This document shows positions 52,215 through 61,538 of a DNA stretch of 64,000 bases, one piece after another. The stretch's first letter is position 1. Every line of letters starts with the position of its first letter. The stretch comes from Shewanella oneidensis MR-1 (GTDB lineage Bacteria; Pseudomonadota; Gammaproteobacteria; Enterobacterales; Shewanellaceae): the NCBI RefSeq assembly GCF_000146165.2, contig NC_004347.2, positions 2,790,001-2,854,000 on the forward strand. Reading direction: 5' to 3'. The notes under the pieces are model-generated. The model saw nothing but the letters and a program-made list of their open reading frames with translations. It did no database searches and had not been told where the DNA came from. Made by a program: the position numbers and the translations under genes.

Positions 52215-52850
52215 TTACACAACGACATCATGCAAATAAGTTTGTGCCCACGCAATCGCCTGACCACGACTCGATACCCCAATCTTGCGGAATACACGAT
52301 ACAAGTGGGTTTTGATGGTACTTTCACTCACAAATAACTGATTCGCGATATCGAGGTTAGTGCTGCCGGACAGTAAGGCTTGCAATACTTCACGTTCACG
52401 TATGGTCAAAGGCTCAGTGTCTTCATAAAGCCCAAAGTCATCATTGACACCGTTTACCAACTGGATCGGGATCACTCTGTGCCCGCGCAAAATATTAGAG
52501 AGTCCAAGACTGATTTCAGTCAAACCTGCATCCAAATAGAACACCCCTGCCGTTGTCGGCGCTTGCATCAAGAAACGGGCATCAACCAATTTGGGAAATT
52601 GAATATAAACAACTCGCACACTCGGGTGTTGACGGGCAAGCAAGCGTTGAAATTGATAGGCTTTTTGTAGGTCAACGGTGGAAAGATCAATCACCACCAT
52701 AGAGGCTTGATTATCTTTGATTTGATCACACATCTCATCGGGACTGACTTGCGACAGCTTAACGAGAAACTCCTGTGGCCAGCGTCCTGCAAGCAATTCC
52801 ATTAATACTTGCGATCTTGACACAACGATCCAATGTAATATTTTGAACAT
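52215..52850 (-). CDS. CsgD-like LuxR-family response regulator
   Basis: 211 aa. N-terminal receiver-like domain without a clear phospho-Asp site, and a C-terminal LuxR HTH (LTIREREVLQALLSGSTNLD, then KTHLYRVFRKIGV) that resembles E. coli CsgD, the curli/cellulose regulator. Targets here are unknown. ATG 52850 is favoured (AGGGAG 8 bases upstream); GTG 52859 is the alternative. It diverges from the cytochrome b561-like gene across a 284-base gap with no evident gene. Confidence 0.85.
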   Translation of the reverse strand: MFKILHWIVVSRSQVLMELLAGRWPQEFLVKLSQVSPDEMCDQIKDNQASMVVIDLSTVDLQKAYQFQRLLARQHPSVRVVYIQFPKLVDARFLMQAPTTAGVFYLDAGLTEISLGLSNILRGHRVIPIQLVNGVNDDFGLYEDTEPLTIREREVLQALLSGSTNLDIANQLFVSESTIKTHLYRVFRKIGVSSRGQAIAWAQTYLHDVVV

Positions 52851-53143
52851 CCTGCTCACTCCCTGTCTGGTTAACGATTATTTATTTTGAGAGAAGAAAT
52901 ACCTCTCAATACCACTTCAACATCCGTTCAATAGACATCCAAGTCTACTTTGCACACGATATTAGCATTAGATAAAACATATTCAAAAGACTTACGACAA
53001 AAAATTTACCGTACGCAAATCAAAAGCTTCTACAACCTGATGATCCCACATCATTAATCAGAAGGCTGAATTTTAACTGAAATTAATGCAATTGTTTTAA
53101 GCAAAAGCGTAAGATTAGGCAACAAAAACGATAAGGAAATACT

Positions 53144-53890
53144 ATGTCCAACCATCAACCACTACCTGCTGAAATGAAATCTTATACCGTTTGGGACAAA
53201 CCCACTCGCCTATTTCATTGGATCAATGTCATGCTCGTGTTCGCCCTACTCATCATCGGTGGAGTGATGATGTTTCGAAGTGAATTAGGCATATCTGAAC
53301 TCTCAGGTAAAATTGGCCTCAAGACACTGCACGTCTTGATTGGCTATGGATTTGCAATTAATTTACTCATTCGCCTAGTTTGGGGCTTTGTCGGCAATAA
53401 ATACGCGCGCTTTAACCATATGTTCCCCAATGCCCACAGTAAAAACGAGTTGCAGGCTTATCAAGCTGAAGTTGCCGCGGGCAAAAATCCCCAATACCTA
53501 GGTCACAACCCTAAAGGAAAATTCGCTGTACTAGCCATTATGCTCTTATTAGTAACGATCATGTCGACAGGTCTTATCCGTGCAGGCACAGATATTTACT
53601 ATCCCCCTTTTGGTAATTCTGTACAAAGTTACTTAGCAGCACCGAATGTCGAGCCAAGTAGTTTAAAGCCCTACGATGCTACCGGTATCGATACCGATAA
53701 GGCCAACTCGATGAAATCCATGAAGGGACTCGCAGGCAAAGTACATGTTTACGCAGTTTATTTATTGATGTTGCTGATAGTGCTGCACGTTTTTGCAGTG
53801 GTTTATACCGAAGTCAAACGCCAACCGGGTATCATTTCGGCCATGTTTTCTGGCAAAAAGCTTATTCAAGGGCAACCAAAAGACGAGTAA
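53144..53890 (+). CDS. cytochrome b561-family membrane protein
   Basis: 248 aa with about four membrane helices. The start WDKPTRLFHWINVMLVFALL is the usual motif of prokaryotic cytochrome b561, with His residues for b-type haem in helices 1 (RLFHW), 2 (TLHVLIG) and 4 (HVYAVYLLMLLIVLHVF). It probably passes electrons between quinones and periplasmic cytochromes. It converges on cctA, a periplasmic tetraheme cytochrome, which fits a paired role. Confidence 0.88.
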   Translation: MSNHQPLPAEMKSYTVWDKPTRLFHWINVMLVFALLIIGGVMMFRSELGISELSGKIGLKTLHVLIGYGFAINLLIRLVWGFVGNKYARFNHMFPNAHSKNELQAYQAEVAAGKNPQYLGHNPKGKFAVLAIMLLLVTIMSTGLIRAGTDIYYPPFGNSVQSYLAAPNVEPSSLKPYDATGIDTDKANSMKSMKGLAGKVHVYAVYLLMLLIVLHVFAVVYTEVKRQPGIISAMFSGKKLIQGQPKDE

Positions 53891-53906
53891 GCAATACAAT
53901 AGATAT

Positions 53907-53936
53907 AAAAAACGCCAGCATTCGCTGGCGTTTTTT
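53907..53936. terminator. bidirectional terminator between b561-like gene and cctA
   Basis: AAAAAACGCCAGC-ATTC-GCTGGCGTTTTTT: a 7-bp GC stem with flanking A and T tracts on both sides. Confidence 0.92.
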
Positions 53937-53972
53937 ATAAAGCTCAATGCTTAATCTAAATAGACTTGGCAA

Positions 53973-54323
53973 TTACTTCTTCAGAACAGACGCAGAAGTA
54001 CGGCCATCGTCATGGCAGCTTTCACAAGTAGGTTTTTGGCCTACATTCATATCATGTACCGCATGGCAGTCAGCGCACACTAAGTTGCCATCGTGTGGCT
54101 TGTGTACTGCGTCCATTTCAGAAAGCTTACCGTGGCAGCTTTGGCATTGTGCAAATTCAAAGGCACCGTCAGCAGAAGGGGTACCATCTTTATGACAGCT
54201 CTCACAACCACCTGACTCAGCATGGAAGTCTGATAATTTTTGATCCGCGGCAAATGCGGTTGGCGACAGCGCTAACGCTGCAAGACTTGCCCCGAAAAGC
54301 ACACTTAATAGTTTTTTGCTCAC
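53973..54323 (-). CDS. cctA: small tetraheme cytochrome c
   Basis: 116 aa precursor starting with GTG at 54323 (GGAGG spaced 8 bases); the ATG at 54380 lacks a ribosome site. Signal peptide [20 protein letters not shown], then AFA before the mature start [12 protein letters not shown]. Four CxxCH haem sites: CESCH, CQSCH, CADCH, CESCH. The mature 91 residues match what I remember of S. oneidensis STC/CctA, a periplasmic electron shuttle in iron and fumarate respiration. The 280-base gap to the htpX terminator shows no recognised regulatory site. Confidence 0.97.
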   Translation of the reverse strand: MSKKLLSVLFGASLAALALSPTAFAADQKLSDFHAESGGCESCHKDGTPSADGAFEFAQCQSCHGKLSEMDAVHKPHDGNLVCADCHAVHDMNVGQKPTCESCHDDGRTSASVLKK

Positions 54324-54605
54324 AATTGTATCCTCCAATGGTGATTGACAGTGGAAATTCTTGTCAGGGGTGACTTCCATCTTGCAACCAATATAAATAG
54401 CACGACTCGATCTAACTTAGCTAAGGTTTGAGTAATAAGCAACCCAAACTTATGCAAAGTAACTTTATCAATATACGCTGAGGTAAAATGTGCGCTGCAT
54501 CATGTAACCACATGCTTATATAAGAGTTTTACATTTGAATAACCAAAGGCTTACACACAAAAAACTCCTAGCGTAATTCGGCACAAAAGAAAAGCCCTGA
54601 AATAC

Positions 54606-54629
54606 AAAAGGAGGCCAAAGCCTCCTTTT
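54606..54629 (-). terminator. terminator of htpX
   Basis: AAAAGGAGGC-CAAA-GCCTCCTTTT, a 10-bp stem with T-run, located just after the htpX stop on the - strand. Confidence 0.9.
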
Positions 54630-54651
54630 ACATACTGTCTAATAAATTGGA

Positions 54652-55515
54652 TTAGCGAGACTGCAGTGCCGCAATACGCTTTTCTAATGGCGGGTGGCTC
54701 ATCATTAGCTCAGCCATTGAACGCTTACCGTTAATACCAAAAGCAGACATTTGCGCTGGCATCGCCGAGCTTTCTGGGCCTTGACGTAAACGCTCAAGCG
54801 CAGCAATCATCTTATTCTTGCCCGCTAAACGAGCAGCACCCTCGTCGGCGCGATATTCACGAATGCGTGAGAAGTAAGCCACAATAATAGAAGCCAAAAT
54901 ACCAAACAACATATCGAGAACAAACACCACAGCCATGTAGGCAAACATACCTAAACCTTCGCCTTCTTCATCGTTGCTCGATACGAAATTGTTGATGATA
55001 CCCGCCACCACACGAGCCGCAAAGATCACAAAGGTGTTTACCACGCCTTGGATTAAGGTCAAGGTCACCATATCGCCGTTAGCGACGTGGCTGACTTCAT
55101 GGGCGAGTACGCCTTCTATTTCATCTTGGCTCATTCCATACAACAAACCGGTACTCACGGCAACTAACGAGTTGTCTTTGCTTGGACCTGTGGCAAAGGC
55201 ATTCATCTCTGGCGACTGATAAATCGCCACTTCTGGCATTTTAATACCTGCTTGCTGTGCTTGGCGGGCAACCGTATCCAATAACCAACGCTCAGTGCTA
55301 TCACGGGGAGTAGTGATCACTTCACAGCCCATGGTTTTTTTCGCCATCCATTTTGAAATCGCTAAGCTGATGAAAGCTCCGCCAAATCCAAAAATCGCAG
55401 CGAACACTAAGAGTCCACCCATAGTAGACGTATTCACGCCCAAAATTGACATCACAATTGAGGCGACCAGCAACACCGCTAGGTTGGTCACTATCAATAA
55501 AAATATACGCTTCAT
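54652..55515 (-). CDS. htpX: membrane zinc protease HtpX
   Basis: 287 aa (E. coli 293). Two N-terminal membrane helices ([20 protein letters not shown] and [16 protein letters not shown]), zinc-binding HEVSH at 139-143, further helices, and a C-terminal [14 protein letters not shown] block. Inner-membrane quality control of misfolded membrane proteins with FtsH. The start at 55515 is chosen; ten upstream codons are open but atypical. The 287-base gap to pepE holds no evident gene. Confidence 0.97.
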   Translation of the reverse strand: MKRIFLLIVTNLAVLLVASIVMSILGVNTSTMGGLLVFAAIFGFGGAFISLAISKWMAKKTMGCEVITTPRDSTERWLLDTVARQAQQAGIKMPEVAIYQSPEMNAFATGPSKDNSLVAVSTGLLYGMSQDEIEGVLAHEVSHVANGDMVTLTLIQGVVNTFVIFAARVVAGIINNFVSSNDEEGEGLGMFAYMAVVFVLDMLFGILASIIVAYFSRIREYRADEGAARLAGKNKMIAALERLRQGPESSAMPAQMSAFGINGKRSMAELMMSHPPLEKRIAALQSR

Positions 55516-55802
55516 ATCAGCTCCTTTACGGCATAAACATGCCATTTATTTTTGCTCAAAGACATAATATGTCCAATTAATCGAAATTCAAGGGGTAAAG
55601 ATAAGAGTTTTTCTACTCGCTAATTTTCCTCTCAATTTAGACACTGCCTTTTATGGTTCGTGAGTCTAGGGACAGTCTATTAAGCCAAACTTAAATCTAG
55701 CAGCTATGGACGTTACAGCCAAAATCATGTGGATTTCTGTATGTTTATCGCGATTAAACTTTGTTAATATGCCAGCACATTCCGTGATTTCAGGATAAAA
55801 AA

Positions 55803-56513
55803 ATGACAGTCAATGCCCTACTACTGAGTAGTTCCCGTGTTGGTGACACGCCCTACCTATCCCATGCGATTCCTTTTATCAAACCACTCACTGCTGATGC
55901 ACAGAAATGGATTTTTATTCCTTATGCAGGGGTCAGTATGAATTACGACACCTATTTAGCCTCTGTGGTGACGGGATTAAGTGAACTTAAGCTCGATATC
56001 AGTGGTATTCATCAGCATCCTGATCCACGCCAAGCGCTCAAAGATGCCGATGGCATACTTATCGGGGGAGGAAATACTTTCCATCTATTACACGAGCTTT
56101 ATAAATATGATCTTGTGCAACTTATCCGCGAAGAAGTACTAAAAGGTAAGCCTTACATTGGTTGGAGCGCAGGTTCAAACGTTTCTGGATTAAGCATTCG
56201 CACTACGAATGATATGCCGATCATTGAACCGCCTTCATTTGCAGCCTTAAATATACTGCCGTTTCAATTAAATCCGCATTATTCTAACTACCGCGCACCA
56301 GGTCATAATGGTGAAACCCGTGCCCAACGATTACTCGAATTTACCCGTGTCGATCCTATCACGCCGGTTATCGGTATTGTCGAAGGCAGTGCACTATGGC
56401 GTCAGGGTGAGACACTTTCACTATTGGGTGAGAATCCGGCTTATTTATTTTGCGGTGAACAACAAGAGATCCCCATTCCAGTGGGCAGCGATTTATCCCA
56501 TTTATTGAAATAA
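55803..56513 (+). CDS. pepE: peptidase E (aspartyl dipeptidase)
   Basis: 236 aa. Serine peptidase family S51: cleaves dipeptides with N-terminal Asp. [12 protein letters not shown] and nucleophile Ser in [11 protein letters not shown] are conserved, with catalytic His in [12 protein letters not shown] precedes the ATG. Followed by a MITE at 56642. Confidence 0.95.
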   Translation: MTVNALLLSSSRVGDTPYLSHAIPFIKPLTADAQKWIFIPYAGVSMNYDTYLASVVTGLSELKLDISGIHQHPDPRQALKDADGILIGGGNTFHLLHELYKYDLVQLIREEVLKGKPYIGWSAGSNVSGLSIRTTNDMPIIEPPSFAALNILPFQLNPHYSNYRAPGHNGETRAQRLLEFTRVDPITPVIGIVEGSALWRQGETLSLLGENPAYLFCGEQQEIPIPVGSDLSHLLK

Positions 56514-56641
56514 GATCTGCTTTACGGCATGGACTGTCGCGATGAGGTAAAATCAATACTCAAACAAACGATGAAAAGTGCGGATAGGGAGTGAACATGT
56601 CGCTCCCTTTAGTAAGTCAATTTTGCAACATATCAAGACTA

Positions 56642-56905
56642 GGGCGTGTTGACGTTTCGAGATTAGATTTTGTTCGCTCTGGCAAGTACGTGCTCGCGAA
56701 ACGAGGAATGATGTGTAGTTATTCTACTCAAATGACGAGCGACAAAGAGCAAGGGCTTGCCAGACGAACCCTTCGGGCAGCATTTGGCTGGCTTTTCTGC
56801 CGCGTGATCGTCCGTTTATGTAGAATAACTACACTGCACGGACTTTGCCTTGCATAAAAGCCAGCCAAATTGCTGCAAAAATAACCCTGAAACGTCAACA
56901 CGCCC
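56642..56905. mobile_element. 264-bp MITE, copy 2
   Basis: Same element as at 48096: identical ends, the same length, about nine base differences, TA on both sides. It lies between pepE and the opgG/opgD-type gene, in the same orientation as copy 1. The open frame at 56591-56857 is inside it and is not taken as a gene. The remaining 56907-57165 shows no gene. Confidence 0.92.
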
Positions 56906-57165
56906 TAATAATTGACAACTTCAGATATCAAAATCCTTGCGGAGTACGGAAGTCTTCACAAAACCCTTGGGAGAAAAAACTTGCACCACTTAAGTATCTG
57001 CACTAATTTCGTTGTCGAACACCTTGATAAACAAGATTAATTTTTGCATTTACCCCTAGCTACATTCTGAAACAAATTTTCTAAGTTATTTAAAATTAGG
57101 GAGTTTTAACTAAAGTACAGGAGTATTTTTTAACCCTTGGTCCATTCAAGTGAGGAGTTTTCGTT

Positions 57166-58752
57166 TTGCGACTGCATTTAACATTCAATCATTCAACCCC
57201 TGCTACAGGTCGAAAAAACACCAAACATACATTATTTTTTGGTTCTATGCTTGCCTGCATTATAAGCATAATCAGTTTAGTAGTGCCCGCCTATGGCGCT
57301 AACGTAAGCGACGAGAAAAAAGCCAAGCCTTTCACCCATGACAACGTCATTGACTTAGCAATGCAACTGGCTCAAAAACCCTTCAAAGAAGCTAGAAAGG
57401 CTCCGAAGGAACTGATCGACTTAGATTACGCCACTTATGGCAAGATCAATTATCAAGAAAACGCTGCGATTTGGGGCGGAACACCCACTAAGTTTTCAGT
57501 GCAACTTTTTGCGCCCGGTTTTTTATACAAAAATTTGGTGGATATTGATGTCGTTGAAAACAGCCGAGCTTTTCCTATCGAGTTAACAGAATCTTCCTTT
57601 AGTGTGCCCAATGATACCATTGAGAAATTGCTCACGCAGGTAGGACAATATGCAGGCGTTCGACTTCATTACCCTATCAATGACGATGAAGTCAAAGACG
57701 AGTTTATTATGTTTCAAGGGGCAAGCTATTTTCGTGCATTATCCAAAGGCCAAACCTATGGATTATCAAACCGCGGGCTAGCCATTGATGTTGCCCAACC
57801 TAAAGGTGAAGAATATCCCTTATTTAAACGTTTTTGGATAGAGCGGCCCTCTAAATATCAAACAGCGATTGTGGTACACGCATTGCTAGATAGTCAGAGT
57901 GTTACAGGTGCCTATCGCTTTGGTATTTATCCCGGAGCACCGACACGTGTTGATGTCGATGTCACCCTCTTTCCGCGCCGAGATATCGCCCACGTAGGCC
58001 TAGCACCACTGACCTCCATGTTTCTTTATGGTGGTTTAGATACGCCTGACAAACCCGATTATCGTCCTGCTGTACATAACTCTGAAGGATTACAAATTGA
58101 TCGAGGTAACGGTGAGCGTTTATGGCGACCACTCAATAACCCAAACAAACTGCAAATCAGTGCCTTTGGTGACGAAGATATTAAGGGTTTTGGCTTAATC
58201 CAACGCCATCGTAACTTCGACTACTATCAAGATCTTGGTGCGAACTACCAACAACGTCCTTCTGCATGGATTGAACCATTAAACGATTGGGGTAAAGGGC
58301 AATTAATACTGCTTGAAATTCCATCAAACGCCGAAACCAATGATAATATCGTCGCCTATTGGGAACCTCAGGGGGGATTAAAGCAGGCTGAGCCCTATCG
58401 CTATTCCTACCGCATTACAGCGTCTAATGACAGCCCAAGTTTTACAAACAAAGCACGGGTAATTCGTAGCTCTAAGGGACAAAAACAGGCCAAAGGTAAA
58501 GAACTCCTTATCGACTACAGCAATATCAAGCCACAAGATATTGAAAAAATTACAATTGATGCCAGTATCAGTAAGGGTAAAATCCTCTCATCTCGGATAG
58601 TAGCTCACCCTGAAATTAATGGTGCTCGGATCTTCATTACGTTTGAGCCTGAAAGTACCAATGTGGCAGAATTGCGCATTCAATTGCGTAAAGATGAAAA
58701 ACCTGTCGCCGCTACTTGGTTATATCGCTGGAACAGTGATGATTGGCCCTAG
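57166..58752 (+). CDS. periplasmic glucan biosynthesis protein (OpgG/OpgD family)
   Basis: 528 aa. N-terminal signal sequence (LFFGSMLACIISIISLVVPA, cleavage near YGA), then the OpgG beta-sandwich with FQGASYFRALSKGQTYGLSN and WIERPSKYQTAIVV, FLYGGLD, and a C-terminal immunoglobulin-like domain. The family makes or branches osmoregulated periplasmic glucans. The start is TTG at 57166 with GAGGAG 8 bases upstream; ATG 57247 is an alternative that would leave a short signal. There is no opgH beside it, so it may be OpgD-like, acting on glucan made elsewhere. Confidence 0.9.
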   Translation: MRLHLTFNHSTPATGRKNTKHTLFFGSMLACIISIISLVVPAYGANVSDEKKAKPFTHDNVIDLAMQLAQKPFKEARKAPKELIDLDYATYGKINYQENAAIWGGTPTKFSVQLFAPGFLYKNLVDIDVVENSRAFPIELTESSFSVPNDTIEKLLTQVGQYAGVRLHYPINDDEVKDEFIMFQGASYFRALSKGQTYGLSNRGLAIDVAQPKGEEYPLFKRFWIERPSKYQTAIVVHALLDSQSVTGAYRFGIYPGAPTRVDVDVTLFPRRDIAHVGLAPLTSMFLYGGLDTPDKPDYRPAVHNSEGLQIDRGNGERLWRPLNNPNKLQISAFGDEDIKGFGLIQRHRNFDYYQDLGANYQQRPSAWIEPLNDWGKGQLILLEIPSNAETNDNIVAYWEPQGGLKQAEPYRYSYRITASNDSPSFTNKARVIRSSKGQKQAKGKELLIDYSNIKPQDIEKITIDASISKGKILSSRIVAHPEINGARIFITFEPESTNVAELRIQLRKDEKPVAATWLYRWNSDDWP

Positions 58753-58780
58753 GCCGATAAACTAAGACTTTTGCTTAACA

Positions 58781-58816
58781 CCATAAAAATCGCCGGAAAT
58801 CCGGCGTTTTTTATGG
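58781..58816 (+). terminator. strong terminator after the opgG/opgD-type gene
   Basis: CGCCGG-AAAT-CCGGCG with TTTTTT, extended by CCATAAAAA/TTTTTATGG arms. It lies 30 bases from the IS5-family element. Confidence 0.92.
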
Positions 58817-58845
58817 GTAAAATCAATATTTCCACACTCACATTA

Positions 58846-59724
58846 GGGTCTGTTGATCTTTCGAGAGTGATTTTTAGACAGCATGCCAAGACGTTATAAT
58901 TTGCTTCGCCAAAAGTAACCATAACCTCAAGCCATGCCAAGACTTATGCTAACCGATGCACGCTGGGAAAAGCTATTTCATTTAATGAAAAGCACAGGCC
59001 GTGTTTATGACAAACCTGAACATAGACAAACATTCGAAGGTATTCTTTACCGCCTTAGAACAGGTATCCCTTGGCGAGATTTACCTAAAGAGTTCGGTCA
59101 TTGGAGCACGGTCTTTAGACGGTTTCATTTATGGTCTAAGAAAGGCGTTCTAGCACATTTATTCAAGGCCTTAGCCAACCTTGCTGATATAGAATGGGTC
59201 TTTATTGATGGCTCGATAGTGCGGGCTCACCAGCACAGTGCAGGTGCCGCGACGCTAAGTAATGAGAGTATTGGTAAAAGTCGAGGCGGTAATTCAACCA
59301 AAATTCACTTAGCCGTCGACAGCGGAGGATTACCGATTTATTTCGAATTATCAGAAGGCCAAAAACACGATATTACACACGCCCCCAGCTTAATTGAGCA
59401 CCTGAAGCAGGTTGATACCGTCATTGCAGATAAAGGTTATGACAGCGATGCTTTTCGTGAACTTATCGCCAATAAAGGCGGGAAATCTGTTATTCCAAGG
59501 CGCCGCTATAAGAATACACCTCAAGAAAGAGTCGATTGGTGCTTATATCGGTATCGACATTTAGTGGAGAATGCTTTTGGAAGAATTAAGCACTATCGAG
59601 CAATATCAACAAGATATGACAAGCTAGCAAGAAATTACGCCAGTATGGTGTCACTGGCGTTTATGTTAATGTGGCTGCCGATGTATTGCTGAAGAACATT
59701 TGTACAGCAAAGATCAACAGACCC
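58846..59724 (+). mobile_element. IS5-family insertion sequence (IS427-like), complete
   Basis: 879 bp with 16-bp perfect terminal inverted repeats (GGGTCTGTTGATCTTT) and TA target duplications. It carries a single intact transposase gene. The ends resemble those of the two MITEs in the window. Confidence 0.92.
58934..59692 (+). CDS. IS5-family DDE transposase
   Basis: 252 aa. N-terminal domain MLTDARWEKLFHLMKS and FEGILYRLRTGIPWRDLP; DDE residues Asp in FIDGS, Asp in ADKGYDS and Glu in HLVENAFGRIK. The frame is intact, so the element may be active. No frameshift is needed, unlike many IS427-group members that use two frames. Confidence 0.95.
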   Translation: MPRLMLTDARWEKLFHLMKSTGRVYDKPEHRQTFEGILYRLRTGIPWRDLPKEFGHWSTVFRRFHLWSKKGVLAHLFKALANLADIEWVFIDGSIVRAHQHSAGAATLSNESIGKSRGGNSTKIHLAVDSGGLPIYFELSEGQKHDITHAPSLIEHLKQVDTVIADKGYDSDAFRELIANKGGKSVIPRRRYKNTPQERVDWCLYRYRHLVENAFGRIKHYRAISTRYDKLARNYASMVSLAFMLMWLPMYC

Positions 59725-59857
59725 TAATAACCTTACAGTTAAGCAGTTTAATATTTCCGATGACTTACCACAGTATTTTTCGGAATAAGTTGTTCTGGTC
59801 TAATCCCATCGGACACTTAATTTTGAGACAGTATGGTCAATAAATTAAGAGGTCTAT

Positions 59858-60148
59858 ATGAGTCTGAAAAAATCACATAAGAGTTATCCGCAGGCATTTA
59901 AAGATGAAGCCGTCTTGATGGTGCTGGAGCAAGGTTATAGCGTTGCCGATGCGGCAAAGTCTCTTGGAGTTAGCACGAGCCTGCTTTACAACTGGAAGGA
60001 AAAACACGAAGCCCTGCAACAAGGCATCACCTTAGAAGAGTCTGAGCGTGATGAGTTGAAGCGATTGCGTAGAGAAAACAAAGAATTACGCATGGAGAAA
60101 GAAATTCTAAAAAAGGCAAGCGCCTTCTTTGCGAGAGAAATGAAGTAA
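59858..60148 (+). CDS. IS3-family OrfA
   Basis: 96 aa: helix-turn-helix (YPQAFKDEAVLMVLEQGYSV, then LGVSTSLLYNWK) and a leucine zipper region (ESERDELKRLRRENKELRME). The slippery site A-AAA-AAG at 60109-60115 lies in the codons CTA AAA AAG near its end, where a -1 shift joins it to OrfB. AAGAGG precedes the ATG. Confidence 0.93.
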   Translation: MSLKKSHKSYPQAFKDEAVLMVLEQGYSVADAAKSLGVSTSLLYNWKEKHEALQQGITLEESERDELKRLRRENKELRMEKEILKKASAFFAREMK

Positions 60149-61017
60149 GATTTCGTTTCATCAAACTGCAATCTCACCTGTTTCCCATAACACTGTTATG
60201 TCGAGTAATGAGTGTCAGTAAGTCAGGCTATTACGATTGGCATAAACGCCCTGCAAACGTGATAAGCGTTGAAACACTGAAGCTTTATCGCCTTGTTCGA
60301 CAGCTATTTAAGCAAAGTCGAGGCAGCTTAGGGAATCGTGAAATGGTGAAGAAATTGCGCAAGGAAGGCTACCAGGTTGGTCGCTATCTCGTTCGTAAAA
60401 TTATGCACCGCCTTCGACTCAAAGCAACCCAGCGATGTGCTTACAAGGTGACGACACAGCGAAAACACTCAGATGCAGTGGCTGATAACCTGTTAAACAT
60501 GAACTTTAATCCAGTATCGGCTAATCAGGTCTGGGCGGGTGACGTGACCTATTTAAAGACGGGTGAAGGCTGGATGTACTTAGCTGTGGTGATGGATTTA
60601 TATTCACGCCGGATTGTGGGATGGCGCATAGACAAACGCATGACCACAGATTTGATATCCAAGGCATTAATAAAAGCCTACAACCTGCGACAACCAGCGC
60701 GAGGGCTGGTATTTCACAGTGACCGAGGCTCGCAATATACCAGTAAACAATTCGGTAGGCTGCTATCGAGCTATGGTATCCGAGCCAGCATGGGTGATGT
60801 GGGTGCGTGTTGGGATAATGCCGTTGTTGAGCGATTCTTTGGTAGCTTGAAACACGATTGGATTTTTAAAGTTGCTCAACCAACAAGGGAGTTTATGAAG
60901 CAAGATGTGACGGCTTACATCAAATATTACAACTTGGAGCGACTTCATTCTGCTAATAACGATCTGTCACCTGTAGAGTTTGAGAATTCTCAAGTAAAAG
61001 TGTCCAGTTTGGGTTGA
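60115..61017 (+). CDS. IS3-family OrfB (transposase, via -1 frameshift from OrfA)
   Basis: The frame is open from the slippery site at 60115 to 61017. An internal ATG at 60208 (MSVSKSGYYDW) would give 269 aa, but the fusion with OrfA is the active transposase in this family. DDE residues: Asp in WAGDVTYLK, Asp in FHSDRGSQY, Glu in VVERFFGSLK. All blocks are intact. Confidence 0.92.
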   Translation, partial: GKRLLCERNEVRFRFIKLQSHLFPITLLCRVMSVSKSGYYDWHKRPANVISVETLKLYRLVRQLFKQSRGSLGNREMVKKLRKEGYQVGRYLVRKIMHRLRLKATQRCAYKVTTQRKHSDAVADNLLNMNFNPVSANQVWAGDVTYLKTGEGWMYLAVVMDLYSRRIVGWRIDKRMTTDLISKALIKAYNLRQPARGLVFHSDRGSQYTSKQFGRLLSSYGIRASMGDVGACWDNAVVERFFGSLKHDWIFKVAQPTREFMKQDVTAYIKYYNLERLHSANNDLSPVEFENSQVKVSSLG

Positions 61018-61249
61018 CCAGTACAAGTAGGATTATTTTTCTCTAACAAAAATAGGGATTTTCAGTTCCAGTTTTTGAATCCTATTTAGCGTCTCATAAC
61101 ATTTACAACCCAATCCTACGGCGTTATATTAGCCTCTCAAAAAAAGCTGAATATTCACACAAGCTACGTTTTTATAAGATATCTACCTGTTGTGCTCATC
61201 CTATTCAGTGTTTAGTTATTTTTCGCATCATCAATATGTTAGAGAAAAA

Positions 61250-61402
61250 ATGAAGTTACCTACATTAAATGCTGCGTATTTTCGTAAGCCAACGACAATA
61301 TTCTTAATTATAAGTACGTTACTTATCTTATATTATTTATTACCAATGATTGGACGAGCATTTTGGCTAGCCTTAGTGTTACTCAGCTATTTGCTGATTT
61401 AA
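61250..61402 (+). CDS. small hydrophobic protein
   Basis: 50 aa from ATG 61250 (MKLPTLNAAYF), with two hydrophobic segments (TIFLIISTLLILYYLLPMIG and AFWLALVLLSYLLI). Upstream codons to 61190 are open but start without a ribosome site. AGAG lies near the ATG. Gene status uncertain; the remainder of 61026-61538 holds no other signal. Confidence 0.4.
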   Translation: MKLPTLNAAYFRKPTTIFLIISTLLILYYLLPMIGRAFWLALVLLSYLLI

Positions 61403-61538
61403 CTTGTAAACAAGATGCTAATATGGCGATAAAGGTTAACATTTATCTTAATGTTATCCATTAATCTCGCTTGATCATGCTAAGTTTCTTCAACCTATCA
61501 AATCTAGCTGACTCATCATCTAGACGGATATTTATGTT

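Larger units (their letters stand above)
59791..61025 (+). mobile_element. IS3-family insertion sequence, complete
   Basis: 1235 bp. The left end starts TGTTCTGGTCTAATCCCATC and the right end reads inward TGTACTGGTCAACCC, matching with mismatches, both beginning TGT. AGT flanks both sides (59788-59790, 61026-61028), a 3-bp target duplication typical of the IS3 family. It carries orfA and orfB. It lies 66 bases from the IS5 element. Confidence 0.85.

Noticed and set aside
54324..54380. ATG start for cctA 19 codons upstream
   Set aside because: GTG at 54323 has GGAGG at good distance and gives a standard signal peptide; the upstream part is polar and lies before it.
56591..56857. 88-aa open frame in and before the second MITE
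   Set aside because: It covers MITE sequence with inverted repeats, and the other copy at 48096 does not keep the frame meaningful; no ribosome site or family.
59796..61020. Shorter IS3 boundaries at TGGTC...GACCA
   Set aside because: Terminal similarity continues five bases outward on both sides, and only the longer ends give a matching 3-bp duplication (AGT).
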